Source of the DNA: Marinospirillum minutulum DSM 6287
Lineage (GTDB): Bacteria; Pseudomonadota; Gammaproteobacteria; Pseudomonadales; Halomonadaceae
Reading direction: 5' to 3'
DNA: 64,000 bases
NCBI RefSeq assembly: GCF_000422325.1
Contig: NZ_KE383818.1
Location: forward strand, 186,001 to 250,000
Position numbers and translations under genes: made by a program. Shown here in pieces: positions 53,593 through 62,907 of this stretch (within the stretch, counting starts at the first letter, position 1; the number at the start of each line of letters is the position of its first letter). The notes beneath the pieces are model-generated. The model made no database searches and had not been told where the DNA came from. It was given only the letters and a program-made list of their open reading frames with translations.

Positions 53593-55389
53593 ATGAGTCA
53601 ATTTGCAATTAATATTCTGTTTGTAGGGGCATCTTTCGCGCTCTACATCGGTATTGCTATCTGGGCGCGTGCTGGCTCTACCAAAGAGTTTTACGTTGCT
53701 GGTGGTGGTGTTCACCCGGTTGCCAACAGTATGGCGACTGCTGCTGACTGGATGTCTGCGGCATCTTTTATCTCTATGGCGGGTCTGCTGGCCTCTGGTG
53801 GGTATTTTGCGTCGTCCTTCCTTATGGGTTGGACTGGTGGTTACGTTCTATTAGCAATGTTGCTAGCACCTTATCTACGTAAGTTCGGCAAATTTACTGT
53901 GCCTGATTTTATTGGTGACCGCTTCTACAGTGGAGCAGCCCGTAATATCGCAGTTATTTGTTTGATTACAGCGTCAGTTACTTACGTAATTGGTCAAATG
54001 AGTGGTGCTGGTGTTGCCTTCTCACGCTTCTTAGAAATTTCAAATACTGCTGGTATTTGGATAGCTGCACTAATTGTATTTTTGTATGCAGTTTTTGGTG
54101 GTATGAAAGGCATTACTTATACCCAGGTTGCTCAATACGTAGTACTAATTATTGCTTACACCATTCCAGCTGTATTTATTGCAATGCAATTAACTGGAAA
54201 CCCAATTCCTATGTTTGGTATGTTTGGTACTCATGAAACCTCAGGTGTACCACTACTAGAGAAACTAAACTCTGTTATTAGTGAAATTGGCTTCCGTGAA
54301 TACACGGCTGATATTGATAACAAGCTAAATATGTTCTTGTTCACCTTGTCATTAATGTTTGGTACTGCAGGTTTACCACACGTAATTATCCGCTTCTTCA
54401 CTGTACCTAAAGTAGCTGATGCGCGTTGGTCAGCAGGTTGGGCTTTAGTTTTCATTGCTTTGTTATATCTAACTGCACCTGCAGTAGGTTCTATGGCACA
54501 GTTAAACTTGGTAACAACGGTTTATCCTGATGCTAAAGGCAAAGTTGAAAGCTATGCAGATGCAATGGAAAACCCCATCATGTACTCAGAGCGTCCTGAG
54601 TGGATTAAAACTTGGGAAGAAACAGGTCTAATTACATTTGTAGATAAAAATAACGATGGCCGTATCCAGTTCTATAACGATAAGAACGCAGACTTTAATG
54701 AAACTGCTTCGAGTCGTGGTTGGGAGGGTAATGAGCTAAATGTTAATAATGATATCTTGGTACTTGCTAACCCAGAAATTGCAAACCTTCCTGGTTGGGT
54801 TATAGGTCTAATTGCAGCTGGTGGTATTGCCGCAGCCCTATCAACCGCTGCTGGTTTATTGCTTGCTATTTCTTCTGCAATTAGTCATGACTTAATTAAG
54901 AAGACTTTTAAGCCAGATATTACTGAGAAAGGTGAAATGCTTGCCGCTCGTATTTCTATGGCTGTAGCTATTCTTTTAGCAACTTACCTAGGCTTAAATC
55001 CTCCAGGTTTTGCAGCTCAAACCGTTGCTTTAGCTTTCGGTATTGCAGCAGCATCACTTTTCCCTGCATTAATGATGGGTATCTTCTCGACTACTATCAA
55101 TAATAAAGGTGCGATTGCTGGTATGCTTGCAGGTCTGTTAACCACACTTGTGTACATCTTCACTTACAAAGGTTGGTTCTTTATTCCTGAAACAAACATG
55201 CTTCCAGATAACGCTGCAAACTGGGTATTAGGTGTTTCTCCTCTATCCTTTGGTGCAGTTGGTGCGATTATTAACTTTGCTGTTGCGTTTTCAGTAACTA
55301 AAGTTACTGCACCTTTACCTGATGAAATCCGTGCAATGGTAGAAAGTGTTCGTTACCCTAAAGGTGCGGGTGCAGCCCAGGATCACTAA
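53593..55389 (+). CDS. sodium:solute symporter, VC_2705/ActP-like subfamily
   Basis: 598 residues with about thirteen membrane helices of the SSS (LeuT-fold) family: KEFYVAGGGVHPVANSMATAADWMSAASFI at the start and GTAGLPHVIIRFFTVPKV, the family signature, in the middle. A soluble insert (about 310-390) includes a DxDxDG-like loop, DKNNDGRIQF, characteristic of this subfamily. Probably imports acetate or another short carboxylate, given acs and crbSR nearby; the name actP would be inference. Confidence 0.87.
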   Translation: MSQFAINILFVGASFALYIGIAIWARAGSTKEFYVAGGGVHPVANSMATAADWMSAASFISMAGLLASGGYFASSFLMGWTGGYVLLAMLLAPYLRKFGKFTVPDFIGDRFYSGAARNIAVICLITASVTYVIGQMSGAGVAFSRFLEISNTAGIWIAALIVFLYAVFGGMKGITYTQVAQYVVLIIAYTIPAVFIAMQLTGNPIPMFGMFGTHETSGVPLLEKLNSVISEIGFREYTADIDNKLNMFLFTLSLMFGTAGLPHVIIRFFTVPKVADARWSAGWALVFIALLYLTAPAVGSMAQLNLVTTVYPDAKGKVESYADAMENPIMYSERPEWIKTWEETGLITFVDKNNDGRIQFYNDKNADFNETASSRGWEGNELNVNNDILVLANPEIANLPGWVIGLIAAGGIAAALSTAAGLLLAISSAISHDLIKKTFKPDITEKGEMLAARISMAVAILLATYLGLNPPGFAAQTVALAFGIAAASLFPALMMGIFSTTINNKGAIAGMLAGLLTTLVYIFTYKGWFFIPETNMLPDNAANWVLGVSPLSFGAVGAIINFAVAFSVTKVTAPLPDEIRAMVESVRYPKGAGAAQDH

Positions 55390-55440
55390 GTAGTCAGAAC
55401 CTTAAAGTTAGCAAGGCTTAATTTAAGGTTAATAAAGAAA

Positions 55441-55464
55441 TCGGGCTTCCTTAGGGAAGCCCGA
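55441..55464 (+). terminator. terminator of the symporter operon
   Basis: TCGGGCTTCC-TTAG-GGAAGCCCGA, a perfect 10-bp stem with a tetraloop, followed by CTTATTT. About 50 bases past the symporter stop. Confidence 0.85.
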
Positions 55465-55484
55465 CTTATTTCAGGAAATAAAAT

Positions 55485-56000
55485 ATGATTTGGCATTTGA
55501 TAGCAGCAATTTTTTGTGGTCTAGCTGCAGCAGGTATTGCATTATTTATTCGTAAGCTTTCACGTAACAAACTGCCTAAATGGATTATTCCTCTGGCCGT
55601 GGGTATAGGCATGCTTTCCTACCAAATATACACCGAGTATAACTGGTATAGCCTTAAAATTTTACAGCTACCAGCGGCTTCTGAAGTAGTCATAACACAA
55701 AATAAGTCCAATATTTGGCGACCTTGGACTTATGTTATACCTATGGTTGGTGCATTTACGCTAGTGGATAGAGAAAGTGTTAAGGTAGGACAGGTAAATG
55801 ATGAGAAGCTAGCAGAGTTTATGCTTTACCGTTTTGAACGCCAGCATGTTGATCGAGTTAAAAATCAGCAACACTTACTTAACTGCACTACTAAAGAGTT
55901 GGTTCCCTTGCAGGCTGATGGTGTACCTTTGGTTGAAGAACTAAAAAAACTAGAGGAAACAGACCTACTATTCATTAAAGTTTGTATAGAAACTAACTAG
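55485..56000 (+). CDS. hypothetical inner-membrane protein
   Basis: 171 residues; family not recognised. Two membrane helices near the N-terminus (about 3-22 and 33-52) then a soluble C-terminal domain with WRPWTYVIPMVGAFTLVDRES. It follows the symporter terminator and precedes the cNMP/CBS gene pair on the same strand. It starts just after the terminator hairpin with an AGGA-type ribosome site. Confidence 0.6.
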   Translation: MIWHLIAAIFCGLAAAGIALFIRKLSRNKLPKWIIPLAVGIGMLSYQIYTEYNWYSLKILQLPAASEVVITQNKSNIWRPWTYVIPMVGAFTLVDRESVKVGQVNDEKLAEFMLYRFERQHVDRVKNQQHLLNCTTKELVPLQADGVPLVEELKKLEETDLLFIKVCIETN

Positions 56001-56140
56001 AAAGACTTCATACTAAAGTAAGGATTTTACTTGTAAGGTAGGTTTGTTAGATTCTATAAAATAATAGCTGATTTTTTAGTAACTAGAGAAGCGCTAGTTT
56101 CACTAGTCTCTAGGTGGTCGCTCTAATAAGGATAAAAAAT

Positions 56141-56569
56141 ATGAGCAATGAATTTGATACATCTCACCCGCCTTTTGATTTACTTAGCGATGAAGAAAAG
56201 CACCAATTATTAACACGCCTAGATATAGGCTATTTTAGTAAAGACGAATTAGTTATTGAAGCTGGTCAAGCGAGTAACTATGTATTTGTCGTAATGAAAG
56301 GGGCTGTTGCGGAAATTGACCCTCGTTTACAGGATAATGTTGATGGTGGTGTGATTCGTGAGTATGCACAAGAAGATCTTTTTGGTGCAATAAGTATAAT
56401 AAATGGTACTAGTCGTTATACCTTTCGCACGCTTGAAGAAACCATCGCCTGGTTAATTCCTAAAGCTGTATTTGAAGTTTTAATGGAAAGCAACCCAGCT
56501 TTTACTGCCTATTTTCAGAATAGCCTTGCCGAAAAATCCCGCATAATAGAAAGTCATCGTAGTCAGTAG
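56141..56569 (+). CDS. cyclic-nucleotide-binding-like domain protein, N-terminal half of a split cNMP-CBS-DUF294 protein
   Basis: 142 residues from the ATG at 56141. A cNMP-binding (CAP_ED) beta roll: GYFSKDELVIEAGQASNYVFVVMKGAV and DLFGAISIINGTS. Ends in TAG at 56567-56569. The reading frame continues after that stop without shift through QGGSD into the ATG of the next gene. In related bacteria the cNMP, CBS and DUF294 parts form one protein of about 620 residues. Confidence 0.8.
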   Translation: MSNEFDTSHPPFDLLSDEEKHQLLTRLDIGYFSKDELVIEAGQASNYVFVVMKGAVAEIDPRLQDNVDGGVIREYAQEDLFGAISIINGTSRYTFRTLEETIAWLIPKAVFEVLMESNPAFTAYFQNSLAEKSRIIESHRSQ

Positions 56570-56584
56570 CAAGGTGGCAGCGAC

Positions 56585-57973
56585 ATGTCTGCTTTCATGC
56601 TTGCTAAGGCTGGCGGGTCAGTACTAAGAGAGCCGGTGGTACTCGATTCAGGAACCAGTATTTATGATGCTACACGCACTATGCGCGAACAGCATTCTGA
56701 CTGTTTATTGGTTCGCAAAGGTGACCGCTATGGCATGGTAACACGCACTGATTTGTTAGAAAGTGTGGTACTCAATAATCTTGACTTAAATACGGATATT
56801 GCTGAGTTAGCTAGTTATAACTTATTAACAGTCCAAAAAGATGATTTTCTATTTAATGCCCTAGTCTTAATGACTCGCCATAAAATTCAGCGGGTTGTAG
56901 TTTTTGATGGTAATAAGTTAGCTGGTTTGGTTGAGCTAACCGATGTACTCAGCTTTTTCTCAAGTCAATCCCATGTTATTGGCTTACAAATTGAACGTGC
57001 AGCTAATCTAGAAGAGTTGGCTAGAGCCGCTAAAGGCACTACTGCGTTAGTTAGCGGCCTAGTTTCTCAAGGCGTTAAAATACGTTTTGCAATGGATTTA
57101 CTTGCTGCCTTAAATGGAAGAATTATAGCCAAGGCTTTTGAGCAGTTGGTACCAGAAGATATAAGAAAAAAATGCTGTCTTTTAGTCATGGGGTCTGAAG
57201 GGCGTGGCGAGCAGGTATTAAAAACTGACCAAGACAATGCACTGATTTTGGCTGATGATTTGAACTGGCCAGAATGCAGTAAAGTCATGGAAAAATTTAC
57301 CAATACTTTATTGGAGTTTGGTTATCCGCTCTGTCCTGGCAATATCATGGTATCTAATCCTGAATGGGTAATGACTGAATCTGAATGGAAGAAAAAGCTA
57401 GGTTTGTGGACCAGTTCAGTTGAAGGTACTGGTTTAATGAATTTAGCTATTTTTGTTGACTCTCATGCTGTTGCCGGAGAAACCCAACTTTTTAGCCGAC
57501 TTAGAGATGGCTTGTTTGCAAAGTTGGAAGGCAATGACGTTTTTTACTCCTATTTTGCTATGCCTTTACGGCATTTTAGCACCCCCTTAACCTTTTTTGG
57601 CGGATTAAAAAGCTCTGATGGAATGGACATTAAAAAAGGTGGAATCTTCCCTATAGTTCATGGGGTAAGAACTATGGCTTTACAATTTAAAATAAAAGAA
57701 ACCAATACCTTTAAACGCTTAGAGGTATTAGCTGAAAAAAGAATAATAAAAAAAGATTTTGCAGACGATTTGGCCGAGGCTTTAGCTGTTATGAGCACTT
57801 TACGCTTACATCAACAGCTGAAAGCGGAGCAGGGGCAAGCAGCAGTAGATGAAGCCAACCTAGTGAGTGCTGTGAACTTAAATAAGCTAGATAGGGATTT
57901 ACTGCGTGAAGCTTTGCATTTGGTTAAAGAGTTTAAGTCTCGTATGTCTCATCGTTACCATCTTGAACGCTAA
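56585..57973 (+). CDS. CBS-pair and DUF294 putative nucleotidyltransferase, C-terminal half of the split protein
   Basis: 462 residues. CBS pair (about 18-130: VLDSGTSIYDATRTMREQHSD, ...LLTVQKDDFLFNALVLMTRHKIQRVVV), DUF294 GlnD-like nucleotidyltransferase domain with GSEGRGEQVLKTDQDNALIL (catalytic GS and DxD-like acids), and DUF294_C substrate-binding helices. It is in frame with the upstream cNMP gene and starts at an ATG behind AAGGTGG, so it can be made separately. This protein usually travels with VC_2705 symporters and a DEDD exonuclease. Confidence 0.83.
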   Translation: MSAFMLAKAGGSVLREPVVLDSGTSIYDATRTMREQHSDCLLVRKGDRYGMVTRTDLLESVVLNNLDLNTDIAELASYNLLTVQKDDFLFNALVLMTRHKIQRVVVFDGNKLAGLVELTDVLSFFSSQSHVIGLQIERAANLEELARAAKGTTALVSGLVSQGVKIRFAMDLLAALNGRIIAKAFEQLVPEDIRKKCCLLVMGSEGRGEQVLKTDQDNALILADDLNWPECSKVMEKFTNTLLEFGYPLCPGNIMVSNPEWVMTESEWKKKLGLWTSSVEGTGLMNLAIFVDSHAVAGETQLFSRLRDGLFAKLEGNDVFYSYFAMPLRHFSTPLTFFGGLKSSDGMDIKKGGIFPIVHGVRTMALQFKIKETNTFKRLEVLAEKRIIKKDFADDLAEALAVMSTLRLHQQLKAEQGQAAVDEANLVSAVNLNKLDRDLLREALHLVKEFKSRMSHRYHLER

Positions 57974-57996
57974 CTAATAGAAAATAGGTGAGTATC

Positions 57997-58617
57997 ATGG
58001 TTCTAAAAACAATAAGAAGTGCTACTGATAAATGGACACAAAAAGATGGTGAATATGCCTATGTGTTTGAGCCTTATGACGGAGATGAAGTTGTTGCACT
58101 TGACTGTGAAATGACAGACTTGGATCCACAAAAAGCTGAGTTGGTTTCTATAGGTGCAGTAAAAATAAAAGGTACTCAGGTTTTAACGAGTCAAAAATTA
58201 GATATAAAGTTGCAGAAGCCAGACAGTCTCACGGGTGAGTCTATCAAAATACACCGCATTCGAGGTGTCGATCTAAGAGGTGGTGAAATACTTGCCGATG
58301 CCTTACAACAACTTCTAGAGTTCGTAGGCAATAGGCCTATTATGGGGTATTACATTAGTTATGATATTGCAGTTTTAAATCGTTTTATTCGCCCGCGTTT
58401 TGGTTTTAGCTTACCCAATAAAACTATCGAGCTATCTAACTGTTATTTAGATAAAGTTAAACGAGCTAACCCTGAGTTGCAGCCAGACCTTCACTTTGAA
58501 AAGATAGCTGAAAAGCTTGATGTACCCATGGTTGGCCAAAGGCATACTGCACTAGGTGATGCGATAACCACTGCTTTAATGTATGTGCGTTTACTAAATG
58601 ATGATGTACCTACTTAA
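57997..58617 (+). CDS. 3'-5' exonuclease, DEDDh (DnaQ-like) family
   Basis: 206 residues from the ATG at 57997; AGGTGAG upstream is the ribosome site, so the in-frame GTG at 57988 is part of it. ExoI motif VVALDCEMTDLDPQKAELVSIG (Asp, Glu), ExoII GYYISYDIAVLNRF (Asp), ExoIII HTALGDAITTALM (His, Asp): all four DEDD ligands are present. It lies next to symporter and DUF294 genes as in many gammaproteobacteria; the biological link is unexplained. Confidence 0.87.
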   Translation: MVLKTIRSATDKWTQKDGEYAYVFEPYDGDEVVALDCEMTDLDPQKAELVSIGAVKIKGTQVLTSQKLDIKLQKPDSLTGESIKIHRIRGVDLRGGEILADALQQLLEFVGNRPIMGYYISYDIAVLNRFIRPRFGFSLPNKTIELSNCYLDKVKRANPELQPDLHFEKIAEKLDVPMVGQRHTALGDAITTALMYVRLLNDDVPT

Positions 58618-58636
58618 TTTTTGTTAGTTCAAAAAC

Positions 58637-58662
58637 AAAAGCCACCAGTTTAGGTGGCTTTT
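58637..58662. terminator. terminator shared by the exonuclease and deacetylase genes
   Basis: A 10-bp stem AAAAGCCACC / GGTGGCTTTT with a 6-base loop has T-rich tails on both sides. It lies between convergent genes. Confidence 0.88.
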
Positions 58663-58681
58663 TAATTTATAAGGCTAGGCT

Positions 58682-59788
58682 TTAAAAGTTATACCAGCTG
58701 CCGTCAGGTTTTGGCATTAACCACTGACGAGTAAACCAAAAATAGCGGTTTTGTGTTTTATGGGGTGCTGTGCAGTTATAACGAGGACGACCGGTATGCA
58801 GGTCTTTGTCTGAATTAACACTAATTTGTAAATTGCCATCTGCTAGGGTTTTTCTGCTGATCTTAAGCAACTCTGCATTAGGCCCGTAACAACGAAACTG
58901 ATTAATGCGGTAATCACCCGGCAACAGGGTTAAGTTCAGGCTAGGACGACGGTTGCTACCATCTAAAACAGCGCTAGAAGGCTCTTCGCTAATAATGGGG
59001 AAGGGTAGTGCGTGTAGCTTAGTACGCAGGCTGCTAGGGTTTGCTGAAGTTCCATTAGCAGCATAGCGAGGTAAAGCCGTTAAATTGGTGTAAGGGTTTG
59101 CCGCGCCTGATTGTTGACCAAAAGCGATATAACCCATTTTTTGTAAAAGCTTTTGAATTTCTGGGTTGTATTCACCATAAGGGTAGGCAAAAATTTTCGG
59201 GGCACTACCTAGGTGTTTAATAATTTCTTGCTGATTGGCGTCAATTTCATGGGTGATTCTTTTTAACCAGTCAGCATCACTTTCTTCTAGGCCTTCATCG
59301 TCTTTAAGTTTACGAATTAAGTGTGTATGGCTAAGGGTATGGTTAGCAATAATGCCTCCCGCTTCTTGCGCTTCTTTTAGTTGTGCCCAACTCATGTATA
59401 AGGGGCGTTTTTCATTAACAGGGTTGGCGTTAACAAAAATAGTAAAAGGTAATTTCCTTTCTTTCAAAATGGGTAAAGCTTCTTCATACACGCTGATATA
59501 CCCATCATCAAAAGTAATAACGGCTACTTTATCGGGAAGCGGGCGACGGCGCTTTATTTGCTGGGTAACTCGATCAATTGGCCAAACTTCAAAACCATCT
59601 TTTTCTAGCATATCTAGGTGTTGAATAAAGTCGGCGGGTGAGGTGCTGGTAGAAGGGGGCGTACGAGTACTAATGTGATGGTACATAAGCACTGTCGCAT
59701 GGTAATAAGCAACCGGTGCTTGTTCTTCAGCAAAGGCTGTGTGAGTGCTTAGTAGGAGCAATAAAGGCAATAAATATTTTAGTAGCAT
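58682..59788 (-). CDS. polysaccharide deacetylase (NodB-type), exported
   Basis: 368 residues from the ATG at 59788; an in-frame TTG at 59806 is less likely. Signal peptide (about 1-20, ending AFA). NodB homology domain with the metal Asp pair in ITFDDGYISVYEEALPIL, zinc His in NHTLSHTHL, and active-site AYPYGEYN. Resembles PgaB-like periplasmic deacetylases of poly-N-acetylglucosamine, but no pga partner is nearby. A C-terminal domain of about 130 residues is unassigned. Confidence 0.85.
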   Translation of the reverse strand: MLLKYLLPLLLLLSTHTAFAEEQAPVAYYHATVLMYHHISTRTPPSTSTSPADFIQHLDMLEKDGFEVWPIDRVTQQIKRRRPLPDKVAVITFDDGYISVYEEALPILKERKLPFTIFVNANPVNEKRPLYMSWAQLKEAQEAGGIIANHTLSHTHLIRKLKDDEGLEESDADWLKRITHEIDANQQEIIKHLGSAPKIFAYPYGEYNPEIQKLLQKMGYIAFGQQSGAANPYTNLTALPRYAANGTSANPSSLRTKLHALPFPIISEEPSSAVLDGSNRRPSLNLTLLPGDYRINQFRCYGPNAELLKISRKTLADGNLQISVNSDKDLHTGRPRYNCTAPHKTQNRYFWFTRQWLMPKPDGSWYNF

Positions 59789-59806
59789 AGTTAGGTATTC
59801 CAGCAA

Positions 59807-60406
59807 TTATTTAAGCAAAGGGCGCAATACTTCCATTGCTTCATTAATGGTTTGTAGTTTCTCTGCATCGCCACCTCGGTCTGGGTGGTGCTGCATGGCA
59901 AGTCTGCGGTAGCTGAGTTTGATTTCTTTACTTGAAACACCTTCTTGCAGACCCAGAGTTTTAAGTGCTTTGGCTTTAAGACCGCCACCGCTAAAAACAC
60001 TTTCTTCATGCAGACGCTTCCAAAAGTTATTGAGTGCGGTTTCTATGTCTTGCTGGGTGGTTTTTTCCAACATGTCCATATCAAGATAATAGTCTCGCAT
60101 AGGATCATGCTCTTGTAAGGCTGGGCTACCAGGCATATAGGTTTGTAACTGTAGGCGCACGGCAGTTATTTCTAGGTGGCCTTTAGCCGTTCGCCACAAG
60201 TCATCTCGTAACTGGTAAAGGGCATTGTAAAGTAGAAAATGGGTACGAAAGAGCTTTACATTGTCACTAAAAGTGTCTGGTTCAAGCTTAATTGTTCCTT
60301 TTTCATCTAGCGCTTTTAATAAAGTATGTTCGTTAACGCCCTCTGGAAAAGAACGTAAAACCTCAATTAGATCTTCAAAAAGTCTAGTTTCCTGTAACGC
60401 TGTCAT
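59807..60406 (-). CDS. DnaJ-related protein with a C-terminal J domain
   Basis: 199 residues. An N-terminal 'DNAJ_related' domain (about 1-130: [29 protein letters not shown]) precedes a C-terminal J domain with the HPD motif in [15 protein letters not shown] (about 172). The J domain should stimulate a DnaK-type chaperone. Unlike DnaJ it has no Gly/Phe or zinc domains. The deacetylase gene follows directly on the same strand. Confidence 0.88.
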   Translation of the reverse strand: MTALQETRLFEDLIEVLRSFPEGVNEHTLLKALDEKGTIKLEPDTFSDNVKLFRTHFLLYNALYQLRDDLWRTAKGHLEITAVRLQLQTYMPGSPALQEHDPMRDYYLDMDMLEKTTQQDIETALNNFWKRLHEESVFSGGGLKAKALKTLGLQEGVSSKEIKLSYRRLAMQHHPDRGGDAEKLQTINEAMEVLRPLLK

Positions 60407-60536
60407 AGCTTAGATGGCCTTAAATATCTTTTTTTCTAATCGGGGATGTTAGCAGGGCTAAGCGAGATAGAATACGCTTTAGACCATTTACATTTTATGA
60501 GACTTTAGTTAACTTGCGCCTTTGATCACTAAGTAA

Positions 60537-61403
60537 ATGGTAATGACCATGCAGGATTTGCTTCCTAAAGCCCGAAAAGAATTTAATAAATTACAAAAAC
60601 GCCTGCGCCGAGAAATGGGCCAAGCCATTGCTGACTTTAACATGATACAGGAAGGTGACAAGGTTATGGTCTGTCTCTCAGGAGGCAAGGACTCTTTTAC
60701 ACTTCTACACATTTTAATGGCCTTACAAAAAAGTGCACCCATTCAATTTGAGTTAGTGGCGGTTAATTTAGACCAAAAGCAACCTGGCTTTCCTGAAGAA
60801 GTGTTGCCAGCTTATTTAGAAAAAGTAGGTGTGCCTTTTCATATTCTGGAAAAAGATACCTACAGTATCGTTAAAGAAAAAATTACCGAAGGCAAGACTA
60901 CCTGCGGATTATGCTCTCGCTTACGCCGTGGCAACCTTTATGGTTTTGCAGAAAAAATAGGTGCAACCAAAATTGCTTTGGGTCACCACAAAGATGACAT
61001 GCTAGAAACTTTGTTTTTGAATTTGTTCTTTGGTGGCAGCTTAAAGTCGATGCCACCTAAACTGTTATCGGATGATAAAAAGAATATTGTTATACGGCCG
61101 TTAGCTTATAGCCGCGAAAAAGACATTCTGGCTTTTGCTGAGCAAATGGATTTTCCTATTATTCCCTGCAACCTGTGTGGCTCTCAAGAAAACTTACAGC
61201 GTCAGGTTATTAAAGGCATGTTGGCTGATTGGGAAAAGCAGTACCCAGCACGAATTGAAACCATGGCTAATGCTTTGCAAAAGGTAGCACCTTCGCAGTT
61301 GGCGGACACCAGTGCTTTTGATTTTGCCGGTTTAGAAGAAGAAAGAGCCAGAGCTATGGCAGATAGAATTCAACTAGTGAATGCTCTGGCTACAGAAGCC
61401 TAA
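60537..61403 (+). CDS. ttcA: tRNA 2-thiocytidine(32) synthetase TtcA
   Basis: 288 residues. PP-loop [11 protein letters not shown] (about residues 49-59) and the cluster-binding Cys pair in [12 protein letters not shown] (about 122-125), with a further CNLC. It thiolates cytidine 32 of some tRNAs using an iron-sulphur cluster. Two close ATGs (60537 and 60543) are possible starts; no strong ribosome site separates them. Confidence 0.93.
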   Translation: MVMTMQDLLPKARKEFNKLQKRLRREMGQAIADFNMIQEGDKVMVCLSGGKDSFTLLHILMALQKSAPIQFELVAVNLDQKQPGFPEEVLPAYLEKVGVPFHILEKDTYSIVKEKITEGKTTCGLCSRLRRGNLYGFAEKIGATKIALGHHKDDMLETLFLNLFFGGSLKSMPPKLLSDDKKNIVIRPLAYSREKDILAFAEQMDFPIIPCNLCGSQENLQRQVIKGMLADWEKQYPARIETMANALQKVAPSQLADTSAFDFAGLEEERARAMADRIQLVNALATEA

Positions 61404-61421
61404 AATTAATGCTTAGGGGTG

Positions 61422-61961
61422 CTATTCGCCTTCAAAGGCCATAATGGAGTAAGCGCTAATGCCTAGTTCAAGCAGGCGCTCGCTACCGCCCTTGTCGGGC
61501 AAATCTATTAAGGTAGCAACTTCATGCACTTCAGCATTTTGGCGGCGAATAAGTGTTGCTGCTGCAATTAAGCTGCCGCCACTGGCTAAAATATCATCAA
61601 ATAACAGTACTCTGTCGCCTTCGTTAAGCATACCTTGGCGCATTTCTAAAGTGCGATCGCCTTGGGTGCTAGGTGCTCGTTCAAATAATACTTCACCTGG
61701 CTCTTCCCCAAAGTCTCTAATAAGCACTAGAGGTAGGTTTAACCGATAGGCTAGAACAGCAGCAAACATAGTGCCACGGCCTTTTAAAGCAACAATACGG
61801 TCGATTTTAGAGCCTAAATAGCGCTGGGCTAGCTCACTCGTAATAAAGTGCAGCGCACCCGTTTCATTCAGAAGACTTGATAGGTCGCGAGTATAAGACC
61901 CTTTTTTGGGAAAATCCTTGTGTATTTTAACTAGCTGTTTAAGTGAAAATTCATCAAGCAT
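61422..61961 (-). CDS. apt: adenine phosphoribosyltransferase-like protein
   Basis: 179 residues, type I phosphoribosyltransferase fold. PRPP loop VLLFDDILASGGSLIAAA (Asp-Asp pair, then the usual Gly-rich turn). DFPKKGSYTRDLSSLL matches the Apt front (DFP.KGI.F.D). The substrate-side loop (ALKGRGTMFAAVLAYRLNLPLVLIRDFGEEPGEV) is less typical than in E. coli Apt, so the base specificity is less certain than the fold. It follows fnr on the same strand. Confidence 0.8.
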   Translation of the reverse strand: MLDEFSLKQLVKIHKDFPKKGSYTRDLSSLLNETGALHFITSELAQRYLGSKIDRIVALKGRGTMFAAVLAYRLNLPLVLIRDFGEEPGEVLFERAPSTQGDRTLEMRQGMLNEGDRVLLFDDILASGGSLIAAATLIRRQNAEVHEVATLIDLPDKGGSERLLELGISAYSIMAFEGE

Positions 61962-62001
61962 GAGTTTTACCCTCTTAATTGATTAACTGAATGCAGTAGC
62001 T

Positions 62002-62784
62002 TTATTGGCTTGCAGCAACTTTACTGCCTATCTCTGCATCATAGTCATTTAAATCAGCTACTTCTAATAATTGTTGTCTATCCGTAATATGAACTTCTTT
62101 ACCATTGACTGCGATCATCTTTGTGCTTTGAAAACGAGTAAAGACACGGCTGACAGTTTCTACAGCTAAGCCAAGGTAATTGCCTATTTCGTTACGTGAC
62201 ATAGGTAGGCGGAAGGTATAAGGGGAATAACCACGACGCTTAAAGCGAGCAGATAGGTTAGCTAAAAAGGTAGCAACTCTTTCTTCTGCACTTTTTTTAG
62301 ATAGTAAAAGCATCATTTGTTTGTCTTCACGCAGCTCTTTACTCATGCAACTAAAAATTTGCCGGCGTAAGTCTGGAAGTGAGTTGGAAAGCTCTTGAAG
62401 GCGTGAATAAGGAATTTCACAAACGGTTGTGGTTTCTAAGGCTTTGGCTGAAACTGGGTAGGAGACGCAATCTATACCATCTAAACCAACTAGCTCACTA
62501 GGGAGATGGAAGTTGGTAATTTGTTCTTCGCCATCGTTAGTCATTATGTAGTTTTTTAAGCTACCCGACCTAACGGCATAAACTGAATCGAAGGCATCAC
62601 CTTGTCGAAATAGATGCTCACCTTTTTTTAAGGGTTGACGACGCTTTATAATATTGTCGAGTTGATCTATATCTTCTAAATTTAGCGATAAAGGCAAGCA
62701 GAGTGAACTTAGGCTACAAGTCATACAGCGTGGCTCTTTACTTAGGTTCAGGCAACTTCCTTTTTTTTGTAATCTGCTGTTCAT
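62002..62784 (-). CDS. fnr: FNR/Anr-type oxygen-responsive transcription factor
   Basis: 260 residues from the ATG at 62784, which has AGGAG upstream. This start puts the four cluster Cys at positions 20, 23, 29 and 122, exactly as in E. coli FNR, and supports the choice over a longer frame (62835). cNMP-like beta roll, dimer helix and a helix-turn-helix with the recognition helix VETVSRVFTRF (E-x2-SR), which reads TTGAT half-sites. It should switch genes on or off when oxygen falls. hemN lies directly upstream. Confidence 0.95.
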   Translation of the reverse strand: MNSRLQKKGSCLNLSKEPRCMTCSLSSLCLPLSLNLEDIDQLDNIIKRRQPLKKGEHLFRQGDAFDSVYAVRSGSLKNYIMTNDGEEQITNFHLPSELVGLDGIDCVSYPVSAKALETTTVCEIPYSRLQELSNSLPDLRRQIFSCMSKELREDKQMMLLLSKKSAEERVATFLANLSARFKRRGYSPYTFRLPMSRNEIGNYLGLAVETVSRVFTRFQSTKMIAVNGKEVHITDRQQLLEVADLNDYDAEIGSKVAASQ

Positions 62785-62907
62785 CACCAACACTCCTAGT
62801 TCAAAAACTTGACATAACGCAACTACTTTTACCATGAGTTAAGTGACAAGGCAATGCAGCTAAGGTTTTACCCTAGCTGCCTAGGATTATTGTTAGTCGG
62901 TTAATTT

